A stretch of DNA of 64,000 bases, from assembly GCF_007565055.1 (NCBI RefSeq), contig NC_044554.1:58216176-58280175 (forward strand), given 5' to 3'. Shown here piece after piece: positions 37,001-52,000 of this stretch. Position numbers and translations under genes: made by a program. Below the pieces are notes generated by a model. That model saw only the letters and a program-made list of their open reading frames with translations, made no database searches and was not told the DNA's origin. The first letter of the stretch is position 1, and every line of letters starts with the position of its first letter. This DNA comes from Rhinopithecus roxellana (Eukaryota > Chordata > Mammalia > Primates > Cercopithecidae).

Positions 37001-40000
37001 AGCTTGCCTACTCCACAAGGCCTTTCTCTACTCATTTTGCTCTGCTCTGAGATCAGCATTTTGTCACCTTAGTAATTATTGAATCGTTTCTTTGAGGCAG
37101 TCATTAGTGCCATCAGGGCAGCCACCTTGCTTTGTTCTTTCCCTCATGGGACATAGCATGCATTAAGTATTTCATAAATAATCAGATATTAAATGTATAA
37201 TCCCTCTGTGGCTTACTTTCAATTTTCCCTGAAGCAGATCTTGAGACAAGGGTTCGAGTACAAATAATTTATTTGGGAGGTATCAGAAATATGACTGAGA
37301 CCCAGACCATCATAAAGACTAAATGAGCCAGGTGCGGTGGCTCACACCTGTAATCCAAGCACTTTGGGAGGCCAAGGTGGGCAGATCATGAGGTCAGGAG
37401 TTCGAGACCAGCCTGGCCAATATGGTGAAACCCCCATCTCTACTAAAAATACAAAAATTAGCCGGACATGGTGGCGTGCGCCTGCATTCCCAGCTACTCG
37501 GGAGGCTGAGACAGAAGAATTCCTTGAACCTGGGAGGCGAAAGTTGCAGTAAGCCAAGATCGTGCCACTGCACTCCAGCCTGGGCTACAGGGCAAGACTC
37601 CATCTCAAAAAAAAAAAAAAAGACTAAGTGAAGCTATTTGGGGATTAAAAAATTCTGATTTTCCTGTGGAACAAGTAATAACTAAAATGTAAGCAGCTTT
37701 TGGTCATTTTGGTGTGCCACCTGATATAACCTTATACATATGTACATAATTAACCATCCAGACCTCGCTATGATTCCTTTTTTCTTTTTTTAGAGACAGG
37801 GTCTCATTCTTTTGCACAGACTGGAGTGCAGTGGCACTATCTCGGCTCACTGTAACCTCTGCCTCCCAAGTTCAAGTGGTTCTCATGCCTCAGCCTCCCA
37901 AATAGCTGGGATTACAGGTGTGCACCACCATGCCTAGCTAATTTTTGTGTTTTTAGTAGAGATGGGGTTTCACTAGGTTGGCCAGGATGGTCTAGAAATC
38001 CTGACCTCAGGTGATCCACCTGCCTCAGCCTCCCAAAGTGCTGGGATCACAGGTGTGAGCCACTGTGCCTGGCCAGACCTGGGTATAATTCTATCATGGC
38101 TTTGCCCATTGTTGATGCTTTATAACCTAGCTAGGTTGATGGAAAATGAAATGTTAAAGGTTCCAATCTCTGAAGATTCATTCATTTATTCATCATTTAA
38201 AAAATTTTTAAGTATCTTCAATATGATGTAAGGCACTGTGCTAGATGCTCAATGATGTTAATCCTCAAAGAAACCGCCACTGGCAATAATGGTGTACTGA
38301 TTATAAATCAAGGATGCCACTTTCTTGAGCCCACTGTGTTTTCCCTACATCTCAGCTATTCTATCATCTACCTGACTCAGCTGATTCCTGCTCCTTCTCT
38401 GTTGTCTTGGCAGCACTCCGTTTTACATCAAATAGGAGCTGTGCTCCATGAAGGCTGTCATAGGACCAAAGCCATCCTGGAAAAGGACCCTCTCCAAGTC
38501 ACATTTCACCTCCTCCCATAATAATTGCTTTAAAATTTGCACCTGTACCATTTCCAGCTGGCTTTTAATCATGACAAAGAAAAAATGAACAGCTAGCAAG
38601 AAAAGCAGCTTAAACTTTTAAAATATACTTTCCCATTTTATAAATTTTAAATGTTTCTATTCTCAATTGCTCAAAGGAATGAGGCACATGGAGAATGTGG
38701 ATCAGTGAAATTCAGAGATAATCACCGAATGTCATTTTAATGTATGCCAAAGCATCTAATAAATGACAGATTAAAAATTTCACTACTGTCTCTCCTTTCC
38801 ATATGTTGTAAACAAAGAGAAGCTGTGAAACAGCTGAAAGGAGGTGCTATGGTCCAACATTTATATGTTGAAACTGAATCCTTGATGTGTTGGTACCAAG
38901 AGGCAAGACCTTTGGTTGGTAACTAGGTAATGAGGGTGGGGCCCCTGTGAATGGGACTAATGCCCTTATAAAAGAGGCCTAAGGGAGCCTGTTTTCTCCC
39001 CTTCTCTTTCCACCATGTGAAGACATAGGGAGAAGGTGCCGTCTTTGAGGAATAGGCCCTCACTAGACACCACATCTGCTGGCACCTTGATCTTTGACTT
39101 CCCAGCCTCCAGAACTGTGAGTGATAAATTTTGAGACAGAGTCTTGCTCTGTTACCCAGGCTGGAGTGCAGTGGTATGATCTCGGCTCACTGCAAACTCC
39201 GCCTCCTGGGTTCAAGTGATTCTCCTGCCTAAGCCTCCCAAGTAACTGGGATTATTATAGGTGCGTGCCACCACGTCTGGCTAATTTTTTAATTTTTTGG
39301 TGGGGGGGGGTTTCACCATGTTGGCCAGGCTGGTCTCGAACTCCTGACCTCAGGTGATCTGCCCACATTGGCCCCCCAAAGTGCTAGGATTACAGGCATG
39401 ATAAACCGCACCTGGCCCTAGTCTAAAGTATTTTGTTGTAGCAGCCTCAACAGATGAACATGGAAGGATAGCAAAAAGATAAATGAAGCAAAGGCCCTGA
39501 ATAATCAATAACTAAACAAGGGGCTAAAATCCAGTTTCTATCATATTCTAATAGAGGTTTTCTGGGGAAAAAAATACCTTGAGAGATGAACCTTTAGGAG
39601 TGAAACACTTGAATGGTTTCTTGTCATCTGACAAGCCATCTTCTGGCATCTTCTGGCGTTTCTCAGCAGCTTCTGCTCTTCGCCTTTCAATTTCTTCCTT
39701 TAGCCTCCTCTTCTCTTCCTAAGAGAGAAAGAACGAATCACAAGGCATCAGTACCAGCTTCACAGCCAAAGGGAAGAGTGCTGTAGGAGAGAGAGCACAG
39801 TCAGGAGAGGCAGCAAACTCAGGCCGCAGGCTGGACACTTCCCTTCTAGGTGGTCACCAGAGGTTTAGCCTGAGAGCTGGAGTCGAGCTGCCTTTATTTG
39901 CTTTCTGGTGGTGCTACTTTCCAGTGGCCTGACCTTGGCTATGTTATTTATCTGCTCTGTGGCTCAGTTTCTTCATCTGTAAAACAGGGATAACAATAGT

Positions 40001-43000
40001 ACTCATTTTATAGGGCTTTTGTGAGGACTCAGTGAGAAAGCACATGTAAAATGCTTAGACCAGGCTTGTCCAAGGCACAGCCCAGGGACCACATGATGCC
40101 CAGGATGGCTTTGAATGTGGCCCAATGAATTCGTAAACTTTCTTAAAACATTATGAGACATCTTTGTTTTTTGTTTTGTTTTGTTTTGTTTTTAGCTCAT
40201 CAGCAATCATTAGTATTAGTGTATTTTATGTGTCACCCAAGGCAATTCTTCTTCTTCCAATGTGACCCAGGGAAGCCAAAAGAGCGGACACCCCTGGCTT
40301 AGACTAACACTCATTATGGTGATTTCCCATAGGGTGACACATAATCACCACTGTCCTGTGGGTCATTAACAATGACCTCACTCTTCTGTATATGTAAAAG
40401 GAATATGAATATTCCTTCTACCTACATCCTAGGAGAGTTGTGTTGTGAAGACAAATAAATGACTTATGTGAAAAGCTATCTAAATCTGCAGTACTATATT
40501 TGCCAGATGGTACAAGAGGTGATTTTATGGTTGCTCCCCGCTTCAGGTGAATATATAATTTTAGATGGTTTGACAAACGTGAAATACTGTAGACACTGCA
40601 CCATAGTGGTGCAAACGTAAATGTTTACAGACTGTCTCATTAACTCCTCTGTGTCTTCATTCCTAGTCTAGAATATTCTGTCTTCTCTATCAGGCAAACA
40701 ATTCAGGGCTCTGATCAAGTTGTACAACTTGATTTTCTGAGAGATTTATGCACTCTTTGGTAGTTCTCAAACTGTGAGATCATTATCACTGCATGTTCTC
40801 AAGCAGCGACTAGATGTTCTTCTATTAAAGGATGCCGTAGAAGGATCCTGTGTTTCGTAGTTTAGCCCAAATAATCTCCTAGGTCCAATCCAGTTCTAAG
40901 ACTTCACGATTTCCCTTCAGCCTTTCCTGATACTCTCCTCCTCTGAATAATAATCATAATAACAATGATGGCAATAATGATATCTACCAATTTTTGAGTG
41001 CCTAGAATGTGCTAGGCACTGGGAGCACAATGGTCTATTAATAATTATCGGAAGAATCCTGCAAAGTAGATATTATTTCACAGATAAGGAAAAGAGAGTA
41101 GTCCAGATTTCCCAAGGCCCCAGCTTGTTAGTGGCAGAGTTAGGATAGAAGACTGGGTGTGTTCCGAGATTGCACCATTGCACTCCAGCCTGGGTGACAG
41201 AGCCAGACTCCGTCTTAAAAAAAAAAAAAAAAAAGAAGCCTGGGTGTGTTAAACTCCAAAACTCTATCATCCTGATTACTTCCCAACCAAAGGTAATTGG
41301 CTTATTGAAAGCTGGAGTTAAAAGAGACCTCAAAATAATGTATCAAAATTTTCCATACAGTTCCGGAAAATTTTGCATAGGATCCGTGTCAAAATGCCAT
41401 TGAAAGTTTTTTTTTTTTCCTTTCATATTTTGAATGATGGAAGATCGCTATTTCAAAAGCTCTAGGCTCTGAGTTGGAAAAGCAAGGTCTCCATACTGAT
41501 TCTACCATTTATTAGTCAAAAATCTTCAAATAAGTCACTCAAACTATTTGATTCCTGGTTTCTTTGCCCATAAAATGAGAACAACGTAACTCAGGATGAA
41601 AGAAAAGAATGTACTTTGTAAACTGTAGTACTGTAAGTTGTAGTTGGTTAAACATTATTTCATATGCTGAGCCAAAATGTTCCTCCTTGTAACTTTATCT
41701 GCTGTTTTTAGCTCTGTCTTAAAAGATAAAACAAATTCATCTGTTTATAATGATGGGGTTCGTCCTGCATGTCAGGCACGGTATGGGGTCCTGGGTATAC
41801 AGTAATGAACAACGCAGATACTGTCCCTGCCTGTTTACATTCTAATGTACTTACTTGCTCATTAAAAAAAAAAAAAAAGATTAAAAAAAATCTTCTCTAT
41901 AAAAACTCTCCAACTATTAGAAATGAAGTATCACATAACTTCATTCTGGTAACTATTTTGCAGACCTTTCCTCCTTCTTAGCTTTCTAACTTTTCCTTTT
42001 TGAGAGGCAGTAAAGGGTAATGGGTTAACACAAGGGAGACCTTGGGAAAATTACAAAAACAACCAACCAACAAAAAAAACCCAAAACTCTCTGTGCCTCA
42101 GTTTTCTCATCTGTAAAATGGGGATAAGTACCTACGTCAGCGAGTTCTTAGAAGCAGTGGACAAATTAATATGTCTACAAGTTTTAGAACCGTAACTAGC
42201 ACATGTTAAGTTTATTATTCTTAAGAAATATTTTTGAGAGCCCATGCTCAAAAGAGCAGCCGCAGGGCACCAGGGAATTTTCTCGTGCAAAGTTCTCAGG
42301 GCGCTTAGCGCCCGCCTTACCTCCTCTCTGAGTTTTCGATCGGCTTCCTCCTGCTTCCTCCTCTGCTCTTCCTCCTCCAGGACCTTCCTTCTCTCTTCCC
42401 TCTTTTTCTTGAGTTCCTCTAGCTCCAAAGCCGCCTCCTGCTGCTTCTGTTTGAGCTTCTCAAACTCTTCGCTCTCGGTCTCCCCGCGACGACGACGAAG
42501 CTCCTCCAGCCTTTTGCCGGCTTCCACCTGGGGGGCGCCTTCAGCCTCCTTGGTGTCCACGCTGGCCCTCCCTCCAGGGCGGCTATGGTTTGGGGGCAAT
42601 GGAAAAGGGTTTACATGCTTTTGCCTGTAGTCTCCCTGGAGGAAGGGGAGGTCGGTCTGCGGCTTTTGTATCCCAGACCAAATCTCCAGTGCCTCTCATT
42701 AGCCCAAGGGGTAGGCTGGGGAAGGGGTCTGCCTGGAATCACAGTCTGAATGGGAGCCTCTACTCTGCCACTTGTGCTTGGTTTCCTCAGCTGTAAAATG
42801 GGACAAATATGCACTGCAAAATGGGATTGTAAAGTTGTGCAGCTGCTATGGAAACAGTATGGAGGTTCCTCAAAAAATCAACAAGAGAACTACCACGTGA
42901 TCCAGCAATCCCACTTCTGATACACATCTAGAAGAATGGAAAGCAGTGTCTTGAAGAGATACTTGTGTACCCGTTCATAGCAGCACCATTTACAAGGACC

Positions 43001-46000
43001 AAGAGATTGACGCAACCCAGTGTCCATCATGGCAGGAGTGGATAAATAAAAGGTGGGCCAGCCATTCCATGGAATATTATTCAGACTTAAAAAGGAAGGA
43101 GATCTTGTTACCTGTTATGACATGGATAAATCTTGAAGATACTATGCTAAGTGAAATAAGCCAGTCACAGAAATCATACAAATACCGTGTGATTCCATGT
43201 ATATGAGGGATCTAAAGTAGTCAAATTCACAGAGACAGAAATAGAACTGTAGTTACCAGAGGCAGAGCGTGGGTGGTAGTAGGAAATAGAGTTGTTGTTT
43301 AATGGGTGTGGTCTTTCAGTCTTGCAAGATGAAAAGAGTTTTGGAGATCTGTATGCCTCACACTACTTAACTGTACATTTAAAAATGCTTAAGATGGTAA
43401 ATTTTAGGTTATGTTTGTTTTTACCACAGTTTTAAAAAAAGATACATGCTACAGCATGGAAAAATGGGGCAAATACTATTTATTCTATTTACCTCTGCGA
43501 GTTGCATGGGATTATGTATTATATCAATATGATAGATATACTGATATACTATGATTTATATATCATCTACAGTATAAATATTAGTTGTTATTAGAAAGGA
43601 AGGCATGTAGTGCAAAACGTTACTTGTGAATGAGTTCAAAAGTCTCCTAGTGGCCTTACTAGTCCTTTGCCATAAGTTACTGGTTAACTTGGGTCTGCCT
43701 GGAGTAATGGATCAGGAGGGAAGACACAAAGGTTCAGGCACTGCAAATGGGAAAAAGTGGCTTAACTAAGCAGAGGCATTGAAGTAAATCCATCTATCCA
43801 CAACTTTGTCTTGAGCTTAACTCTAGCAGCTGATCGCTGGCAGATGAAATTACCCATTGCCTCTTGATTAAGAGCTAAACACAGTGATTTATGTCTATTC
43901 TTACAGAGCTGCTCCAGGAGAGTCCTTCATGATGGCATTGACCTATGGCTTCAATTTGTGTATTTTCTGTGCTCTTTGACCCCAACACAACTGGAATACT
44001 CCTTATACAGACTTAAAATTATGAAATTAGCTTGGTATGATGTGGTTATTACTTACATGTCATTCTTTATGCTTTCTAAACCCTTTTCATATCCACTACT
44101 TCATTTAACAGTCACAATAACTGGGCAGATGTCAGGTTAGGTTTATTATCCCCATCTTACAAACAAGGAAATCACAGGTAAGAGAGAGAATAATATACTC
44201 AAACTTTTGGTAGCTAGAAAGCAGTTGAGCCATGATCAGATTCTAATGCTTATCTATTAGTTGTACTCTTCTTGTCACTATAATTATACCTGAAATTAAA
44301 TACGTTTTGTTATGAAACAATGAATAAACTGAAATAGAACATGTTAGCCTATCTCTCCACCTCTCACCTCAAACCTTCAGGATAGAGTCTCAGAGAAACC
44401 TTTCCAAACTCTGTCTCTAGAATTTCTACAGTCTAGGTCTAGCTACCTTCCGTGCCTGAGCAGAAGCAATGCTTCATCAGATAGAACAGCTTATAAAACA
44501 GAAAGAAAATGGGTACGTTTTTATATAAATAAGAATTGAAATTATGTTGAATTTTATTTTGTGATTAAGGAGGATACACAGGGACTTCATTGCAGAACTG
44601 GGAACATGTTAAGACTTAAGACAATGCTATCCCAAGAGTCCTTATGGTAAAATTTTATTTCAGAACTGGCATTTTTAGTATTTTACACATCTATAAAAGG
44701 ATGGAGACATATCATTAGCACCCACTGTGACCCCTGAGTTTCTTTAATAAATTTGCTATATGATACAGTTAGAACACTGATAATTTTAAAACATGTTGAT
44801 ACTCAAAGTAGGACTTTGGTGGAATACAGCATTTTCACTAACACAGAATTCACCTAAGTTGGATTTGCCTGGGGCATCACTAAGCAGAATTCAGTGGCTT
44901 AATTTAGGCTTGAAGGCCCTTGTTATAAGTAGTCTTTAAGATGCAGAGATACAACTTTGCCATTTAAATACTTATTAGCAAGTAGTAAGGTCATTCTTAA
45001 CTAGATGTGAACGTAGATATCCTATTCCTGACATTTTTGTCTAAGAAACAAAAGAATTACCACACCCTAATATCACGTACTACATTTAAAGAATGGCACA
45101 GTATTTCTAACTGTGGAACAAGAGAAAGAATAAAACAAGAAATGGTCTCAAGAAATACACTGTGCAATATTGATTTTATAATGTATATTATATATCATGC
45201 TTTTTAAACACTGAAGTAGTTCTGAATATACTGTGTCCTCCAGAACAATAATTTTCAAGCTGCAGACCGGAAAGTCAATTTAGTAGTTTGTAATCAACAT
45301 TAAAAAAAAAAGAAACAGAAAATATCGGAGTACACTGCATAGAGCAAAAGAAACTACCGTTTCTTGACACAGTTGTTTCAGTTATAAAAACATATACAGG
45401 TGTGTACTGGGTCATTAGGTAAAATGTATTTCTTACTAAGGGCTTAGGTTAAAAAATTTAGAACTATTGGTCTAGGCTCTTGTCAGTTACAAGTAACTTT
45501 TATTTTGAACTCAAACAAGGTTAAAGGGTCCCTCAAAACCTTGTCGTCAAAGGCTCTTTCAGGGTCTTCTAGGTTCACAGGCCTGTGACTTCTCTCTCAG
45601 TCAATTTAGGGTCTTTCCTTTCAAAAATGAGTTTGCTCTCTCTTTGTGTTCATCATATTACTGTACAGGTACTGAATCGGCAAAACACATGCCTATGGAA
45701 ACATCTATGGATTCCACTAGGTGTCGCTCAGTCTTCATTTTGGACAATCAATATGTCCGTCATTAAGGACTGGCTGAGTAAGTAATAATACATCCATCCA
45801 GTGGAATCTAGTATCATTAATTATAGGCTTATATTTATTGGCATAGAAAGCAAGCTATGATACATTCTTATGCACAGTGCAAGAATCAATGTCAAATTAT
45901 AAGTATACTCACACACATGTATATACTACATATAAATATACATACGTGTGTGCGTTTATCTTGAATAGTATACACATAGATAAATATCTGGAAAAAGTGT

Positions 46001-49000
46001 TACTGGTGGTTATCTTTGGGTGGTGAGTGCTTATTTTTATTCTTCTATTTTCTCAGCATTTTTATAATGAGTACTTTTTTTTCTATAATCGGGAAAAAAC
46101 CTTTTAATTCCCACTTCTGAAAATAAAAAATCAAAAAACCCTTCATTTTGCACTTTCTATAAAACCCTTGGTAATAATTTGCATTGCTATATCCTGCTCA
46201 TTGAATTGAGATTTTTATGTCATGTTTTAGAGAAAACAAGTGAGTTACAAGAAAACGCAAATATCAGAGGGAACAGTAATTAAATCAAACATAAGCAGCT
46301 ATGCTCAAAACAAGAGTAAAAGTTTTGTTCACACCACCTCTGCCTATGTGCACGACCTCAGCATTAGGGTGCCACTTAAGGTGGAAATCTCTTCCCTAAA
46401 GTTCTTTCTCCCGCGCCGTCCTTGGCTTCTTTAGGTGTAAGTCAAGATGAGTATTAGGCTTTTGACCATTAAGAACACAGCTTGTTTTCAGTTAAGCTGG
46501 TACGTACTAAACTTATCTAAATAGAGGCTGATACTCTCTTCCTGTCTCTTCATTTTATATGTATATGGAGCAAAACTGTACTTCTTTGCTTCAATCAGCA
46601 TGAATTTCTAATTGAAACTAAAACTCACATACATTGGTGGCTAAACAAAAATAAATAATATGGTAGCAGCTTGTTCCTAGGTATTTTTTTTTTCCTGTCC
46701 AAAATAGAAAAATTAAGGTCAGAGTCACATGTAAGGGTTCTTAGCACTTGTCACCATCCCTTGTGACTATTCCTCCCTTCAAATTACCCAGCTTTGGGTA
46801 ATTATATTGGGTAAATTATATTGGGTAAATATATTGGATTTCTACACAATAGGCATGTTAATTATTAATTTGAGCTTTGACTGAAGCTTGTTGGCAAGTA
46901 TGCTAATTGTTAAACAGACTTTTTTCTACTGACAGATTTTTTTCAATGTTATTTCTTTTAACAAAAAACTTACACCTTAAAAGAACCTTATGCTTACAAG
47001 ACATATTTTAAACTATTAATTAAAAAATTATAATATTAGGTAATATTCATTGAATACTTTTCATGAACCTAACACTATTCTAGGGCATTAAAACATTAAA
47101 CTACAGGCACTTCAGCAAGTTTTAGACTCGACTCAACCTGAATCAACTTGCTTTGTAGATTTTCTATGGATGTTCAATAAACTTAATTTTCACATCTATT
47201 CTCTTGGCAATCCCAAGTAATATCTATAGATTCTACCTTTCTTACACCTTCATCATTTTATTTAGATCTTTTACGTACACCTTTTCTTCTGTGTGCTTTA
47301 GGTTCTCCTTTGGATAAACATGGGTAGGTTTCTGCTCAAATTTATGTATAGAAAAATTGTTTTGGGGCAACAGTATTTATCCACCTTAGCCTCTTGGATG
47401 AGATTGAAATGTCCATCACTAGTAGCTCTGCCTGCTTTTGAATATTACAAAGGCTTTGGTGTGAGGAGCATGTCAAATTTCTCCCTCATACCTGCCTGAT
47501 GACTTTCTTATTTGAAGTGTTCAGAAAAACAGGGTCTCTAGGCAAGGCTGCAGCCAAGGAACAAGCCCAGGGAAATCCACATTGCAGGAACCCAAGACTC
47601 TTCTCCAGCACATCTGGCACAGCAACCAGTGACGTAACAGAGGTTGGAATTCGGCCCCAGTGGTTGGAGGGAGTGTTTTGTGGGGAAGGAGCACAGGAAT
47701 CATGTAGCCAGCCCAGTGTCTGCACCTCAAGTTCTTCTACAAAACTGGTAGAGAGCTCTCAGGATTCGACTGTATTTAGAAATGAGGATTTACCTCAATA
47801 TACTGGTCTCATCTGTCTGATAATCAGTTGCCCAGATTTTCAATTTGATAGGGTAGGGGGTTATGTTGAGGGGAAAGCTCAAGCTATACAAGAGAGTTTT
47901 TCCAAACTGTATAAAATAGAGCAGTCTGTCCATACCCTCTCACTCCCTCTTAGAGATTTCCAATGCAAATGAGCATGAAGGGCTCTCAAAGTCATGTGGT
48001 AAAGAAATCTGATGAATTTAGCTTAATTCAATGTTTCCCAAGTATTTCACCACAAAACAATCTTAGTCTTATGCAGTATTTATTTACAACCTCTAGAAAA
48101 CGCATTCTTGAAAATGGTACTGAGAAAGGTCTCTTAGGAAGGTGGTCAGACCATATAGAGATTCATTGAATGATATGAATCCCAGTCATGGTGTTTTCTA
48201 ATACACTCATTTCACAAAAGGTCAGTGAACAAAAACATGGATGCCAAGCATGATCTGCCTTTCAAAATAATGGGAAAAGCAGACTAAGCCCTGTCTGAGC
48301 GGTGACTGCTGGTCTTCTGTTGGTGATATGAGAACTGGACCTGCTGACTGAGTATCTCTAAGACAATGGCTAATGACCTCACAACAAAAGCATGCTGCCT
48401 GTTTAGCACGTTTCTGTCTGGAAGCACAGGATGGGAAGACTGACATTTTAAAATTTTTTTTGCATGTGAACACAGTTACTATTAACTAGTTGCTACTTCT
48501 TACCTGAAAGTATTCTCAGTATGTTTAAGTTTGTGGGTCATGAATTCTCCATTCTGCGACTTAACTTCTGTAAATCCCTTCTTTCGATCCATGAAGCTCT
48601 TAACTTCTTTGGGTTCTTTGTCCTTTTTAATCTTTTCATCTTTGATCTAACCAACAGTACATATCAGGAAGAAACAGAACAAGAAAAATCTTATTAGGTT
48701 TTGGTTGGTGTCATCAAATAAGACCCAAAATTGTTAGGAAGGCAGAAAACTCAGAAAGAAACCACTCAGATGTGGTAGAGTTGGAATCAGGTGAAATTCT
48801 TAGAGAATGAGCTATGGTCCTTTAGCCTGTGAACAAACACCTTTACCACAATTTTAAGAAGGTAAGATCATCCCTGATCTCACTGGGGTTTTTATTTTCA
48901 AGAGCAGTGGTAGTACTATTGTTTGGAAACCATAACGTTGTAGGAACTTCATGTAAAAGTAGGTATTTGCAGTTCCCACTGGGAAGAGCAATTATTAGGG

Positions 49001-52000
49001 TGGCTTTGATGGAAGAATGACCACGTTGCTTAGACGGGTTTCTTCCTGGATGGAGAGAGAATCTGTGAGAAAGACACAAATGTGAAAGGAAGAAAAGGAA
49101 ACCTTTCAGTTTAGCTAGATCTGCCAGGCCAATTCTGGCAAAGACCAGTATGTTAATCAACTGAGTAAATTATGTCCCAAGGACGGGACACTTACTAACC
49201 CTATCTTTAGCAGGAGGATCCAAAGATATGTGGGGTCCTTGAGAACATGTCTGTAGTCATCTAAACCATTACAGTTAGAATGGAATAGGAAAAATTCTAG
49301 GGTTTACCTTGATTTCCATTGTCAATAAAAATTTAGTTCTCTGGAAGTAGTTTTGTGGTTGTGGTGGGAGACACAGGAAGATGATATATGGAGGGCAGGT
49401 GTTAGCTTTCATTATTTTGTGGGTTTTGTGTTTCTTACAGTAAATGAGACAGATTATTTAAAAGTAAAATGAATTTACATAGCTTTTTTGGGGGAGGGGG
49501 TAAAGGAATTCAAATTACTTCACTTATATAATCTCATCCATTCTTAAAAGATGCGCGTGAAAACAGGTGAGGTGCATTCACAATGGTTCTTTTCAAGACA
49601 GTTACAAAGCATGAGCATTCTAAAGGAACCCAGAGAGGAAGGGTAGGCCGTAAGAACTCAGGACTTTAGGTGCTGTGGCCTAGGAGGTTCTGTCCTGACC
49701 TGATCACTCACCTCTTCTCACCTATTCTTCAGATACCCTGTGAAGATTTACTCCTAAAGTGCATTTTTTTTTTTTTTTTGTTAGAGACAGAGTCTTGCTC
49801 TGTTGCCCAGTCTGGAGTGCAGTGGTGCAATCTCGGCTGGCTGCAACCTCCGCCTCCCGGGTTCAAGGGATTCTCCCGCCTCGCATCATGAGTAGCTGGG
49901 ATTACAGGCATGCAACACCACACCCAGCTAATTTTTGTACTTTTTAGTAGAGAACGGGTTTCACCATGTTGGCCAGGCTGGTCTCAAATTCCTGACCTCA
50001 AGTGATCGACCCGCCTCGGCCTCCCAAAGTGCTGGGATTACAGGTGTGAGCCACCACACTTGGCCTAAAGTGCATGTTTTACAAAGCAGAGCACAGTTTT
50101 TTGCTCTTTACTGATAAGTTTTAAGTCATTTGTCTTATTTGGGTAGTATCTGATTAATTACTAGGGATTCACTACTATGCTGTCCTAGTTAGTTAAGACT
50201 TCAGTCTTTCACCATGGGGTATATACCTAGGATGTCCCTTAGACACACTGAAAATGGGGGCTGTACTTTGCCATTCTCTCCAAGAGCTTTGTCTGTAAAT
50301 CAAGAAACCTGACTTTTGGCTCCAGTGCTGACAACAAAGTAGTTGTGTTACTTGGACAAATCACCTGACTGCTCTGGGATGCTGGTACCACGAACGTGAA
50401 AAAATGTGGTTGGACCAGAGGATTCCTTCTGAATTTTTCATCCTGTCATTTCCCTCTTGGCTCCTCATGGGTCATGAGAGGCTTCAGAAAAAAGGAGCAA
50501 GCTCATGGCTTGAATGACACCTTCACTGTGACTCCCTGATGGCTGTCCTTGCCCAAGAATACATCAGTATTCATTGGACAGGAAGGAGGAAACAAAATAT
50601 ATTCTCATTTTGGCCTACCATTGTCAGACTTAGCCCCAAAACCCAGACACTGGAGTTTATGTTCTGGTTAAGAATTATCTGTGGCTCCAAATGTGAGGGA
50701 AACCCATTTTAGGGATAACCATGAAACAAATTCTGAGCAGGAGCTCACGGTCTGTGGAGCACTACGCATGGAGACATTCCTTTTAACTCATTTCTCCTAT
50801 GTTGCAGTCAGAAAAATTTCCATTCTCCCCAAATGTATTATATCTGATTTACTGGTCCCAAAAGTGTTTAAAAGTAGATTTGTAAGACGATATATGTCTA
50901 ATAGAAAAAAAATTCCCTGTTTTTCAAGCTCTGCCTTTATTGGCAAAGGCTACAGTGGATGGCAGGCTTATATTCTTTATGGAAAACCTTAGAAACATTG
51001 TCAATGTAATAATGACGATTTGAGTTCAACTGAAAATTATTTTCTCTTTCTGGGAAATGAATAAATAAAGTAATTTCATAGAGCCTTTACATTTTTTTTT
51101 TAGATGTTATGGCAGATTTAACCCAAACTCATGGGATTCTGAGTCCCCCGGGAAAGGCATTAGATCTTATAGGTCAGAATGTTACCATGGAGAACATCTG
51201 TGCTGAAGGATTAATAGGTAGCCACGTATCCTGAAAGAGTTTGTGTGCTTCATACACAGATAACATTAGCATACTCAAAAGAAAGGCTCTGGCCAAATGT
51301 GATCATTTGAGTTTTGGAAATCTAGATACTTGGCATATCCAGTGGAATAACACATGGGGATGAGGTGGGGGATGGGAATTCAAGTGACAGGCCCCTGTGG
51401 CAGAGAGACACTCAGAAAGTCAAGTGAGCAAGGACTGAGATGTGTCTTGAGCATATTTTGCATTATTTGGTTCCAGAATAGCAACAAGAGCTGGGTGTAG
51501 CTACTATTTCCTCAGGCTGGGTGTAACGTGCTTTTGTTAGCTTCAGAAGCCCCAAATCCTTTCCTGGGTTCAATTTCTATAACATGGACGTCTTCTAGAC
51601 TCCTCACTACTGAAAGTTTGGTTCACGGACAACGTGGACCTCATGGAATCAGATTCTGCATTCTCATGGAATTAATTCTCCCAGGTGATTTGCAGGCGCA
51701 CTAATGTTTGGGAAGGGTTGATCCGCATGACACAAACATCACTTTCAATACCTCAGGAGCAGCTCTGCTAGAAACTGTTTTCCTGTTAGAAGCCAGAAAA
51801 GAAATAAAATAGCTCCTGCATGAAGAACTAAAAAGAGACTTTTTATAATTGGTGAGGAGAGAAAAAAAGCTAAATTAAGTTTCAATGTTGGTGATTGTCT
51901 GCAACTCATTGCCACAGTTAAACTGCAGTGGAGAAAGACAGGTTTTATTTTGTGTGTTTTTAAAGACATTGGAGTGATTTCTGGAAATGTTTTCTCTAAG

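Larger units (their letters stand above)
25377..39577 (-). other. CALD1: CALD1 14.2-kb intron with full-length L1
   Basis: Contains an Alu (25727-26030), the L1 (26435-32635), two MaLR-like LTRs, five more Alus, a hAT remnant and an Alu-split LTR. 34890-36050 and 38075-38845 hold no recognised gene or young repeat. Confidence 0.85.
39719..42320 (-). other. CALD1: CALD1 intron
   Basis: Contains MIR copies, a hAT MITE and a 71-bp Alu piece; nothing coding recognised. Confidence 0.85.
42583..48503 (-). other. CALD1: CALD1 intron
   Basis: A MIR end (42735-42800), an old L1 3' end (42810-43442) and a LINE-like remnant near 45700-46100. Otherwise AT-rich, without recognisable elements; a 157-codon plus frame at 47499-47972 is unexplained. 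Confidence 0.85.

Noticed and set aside
42132..42599. A single open frame extending the tropomyosin-binding exon on both sides
   Set aside because: Canonical AG at 42583-42584 and GT at 42319-42320 bound the exon; the extra residues are intronic.
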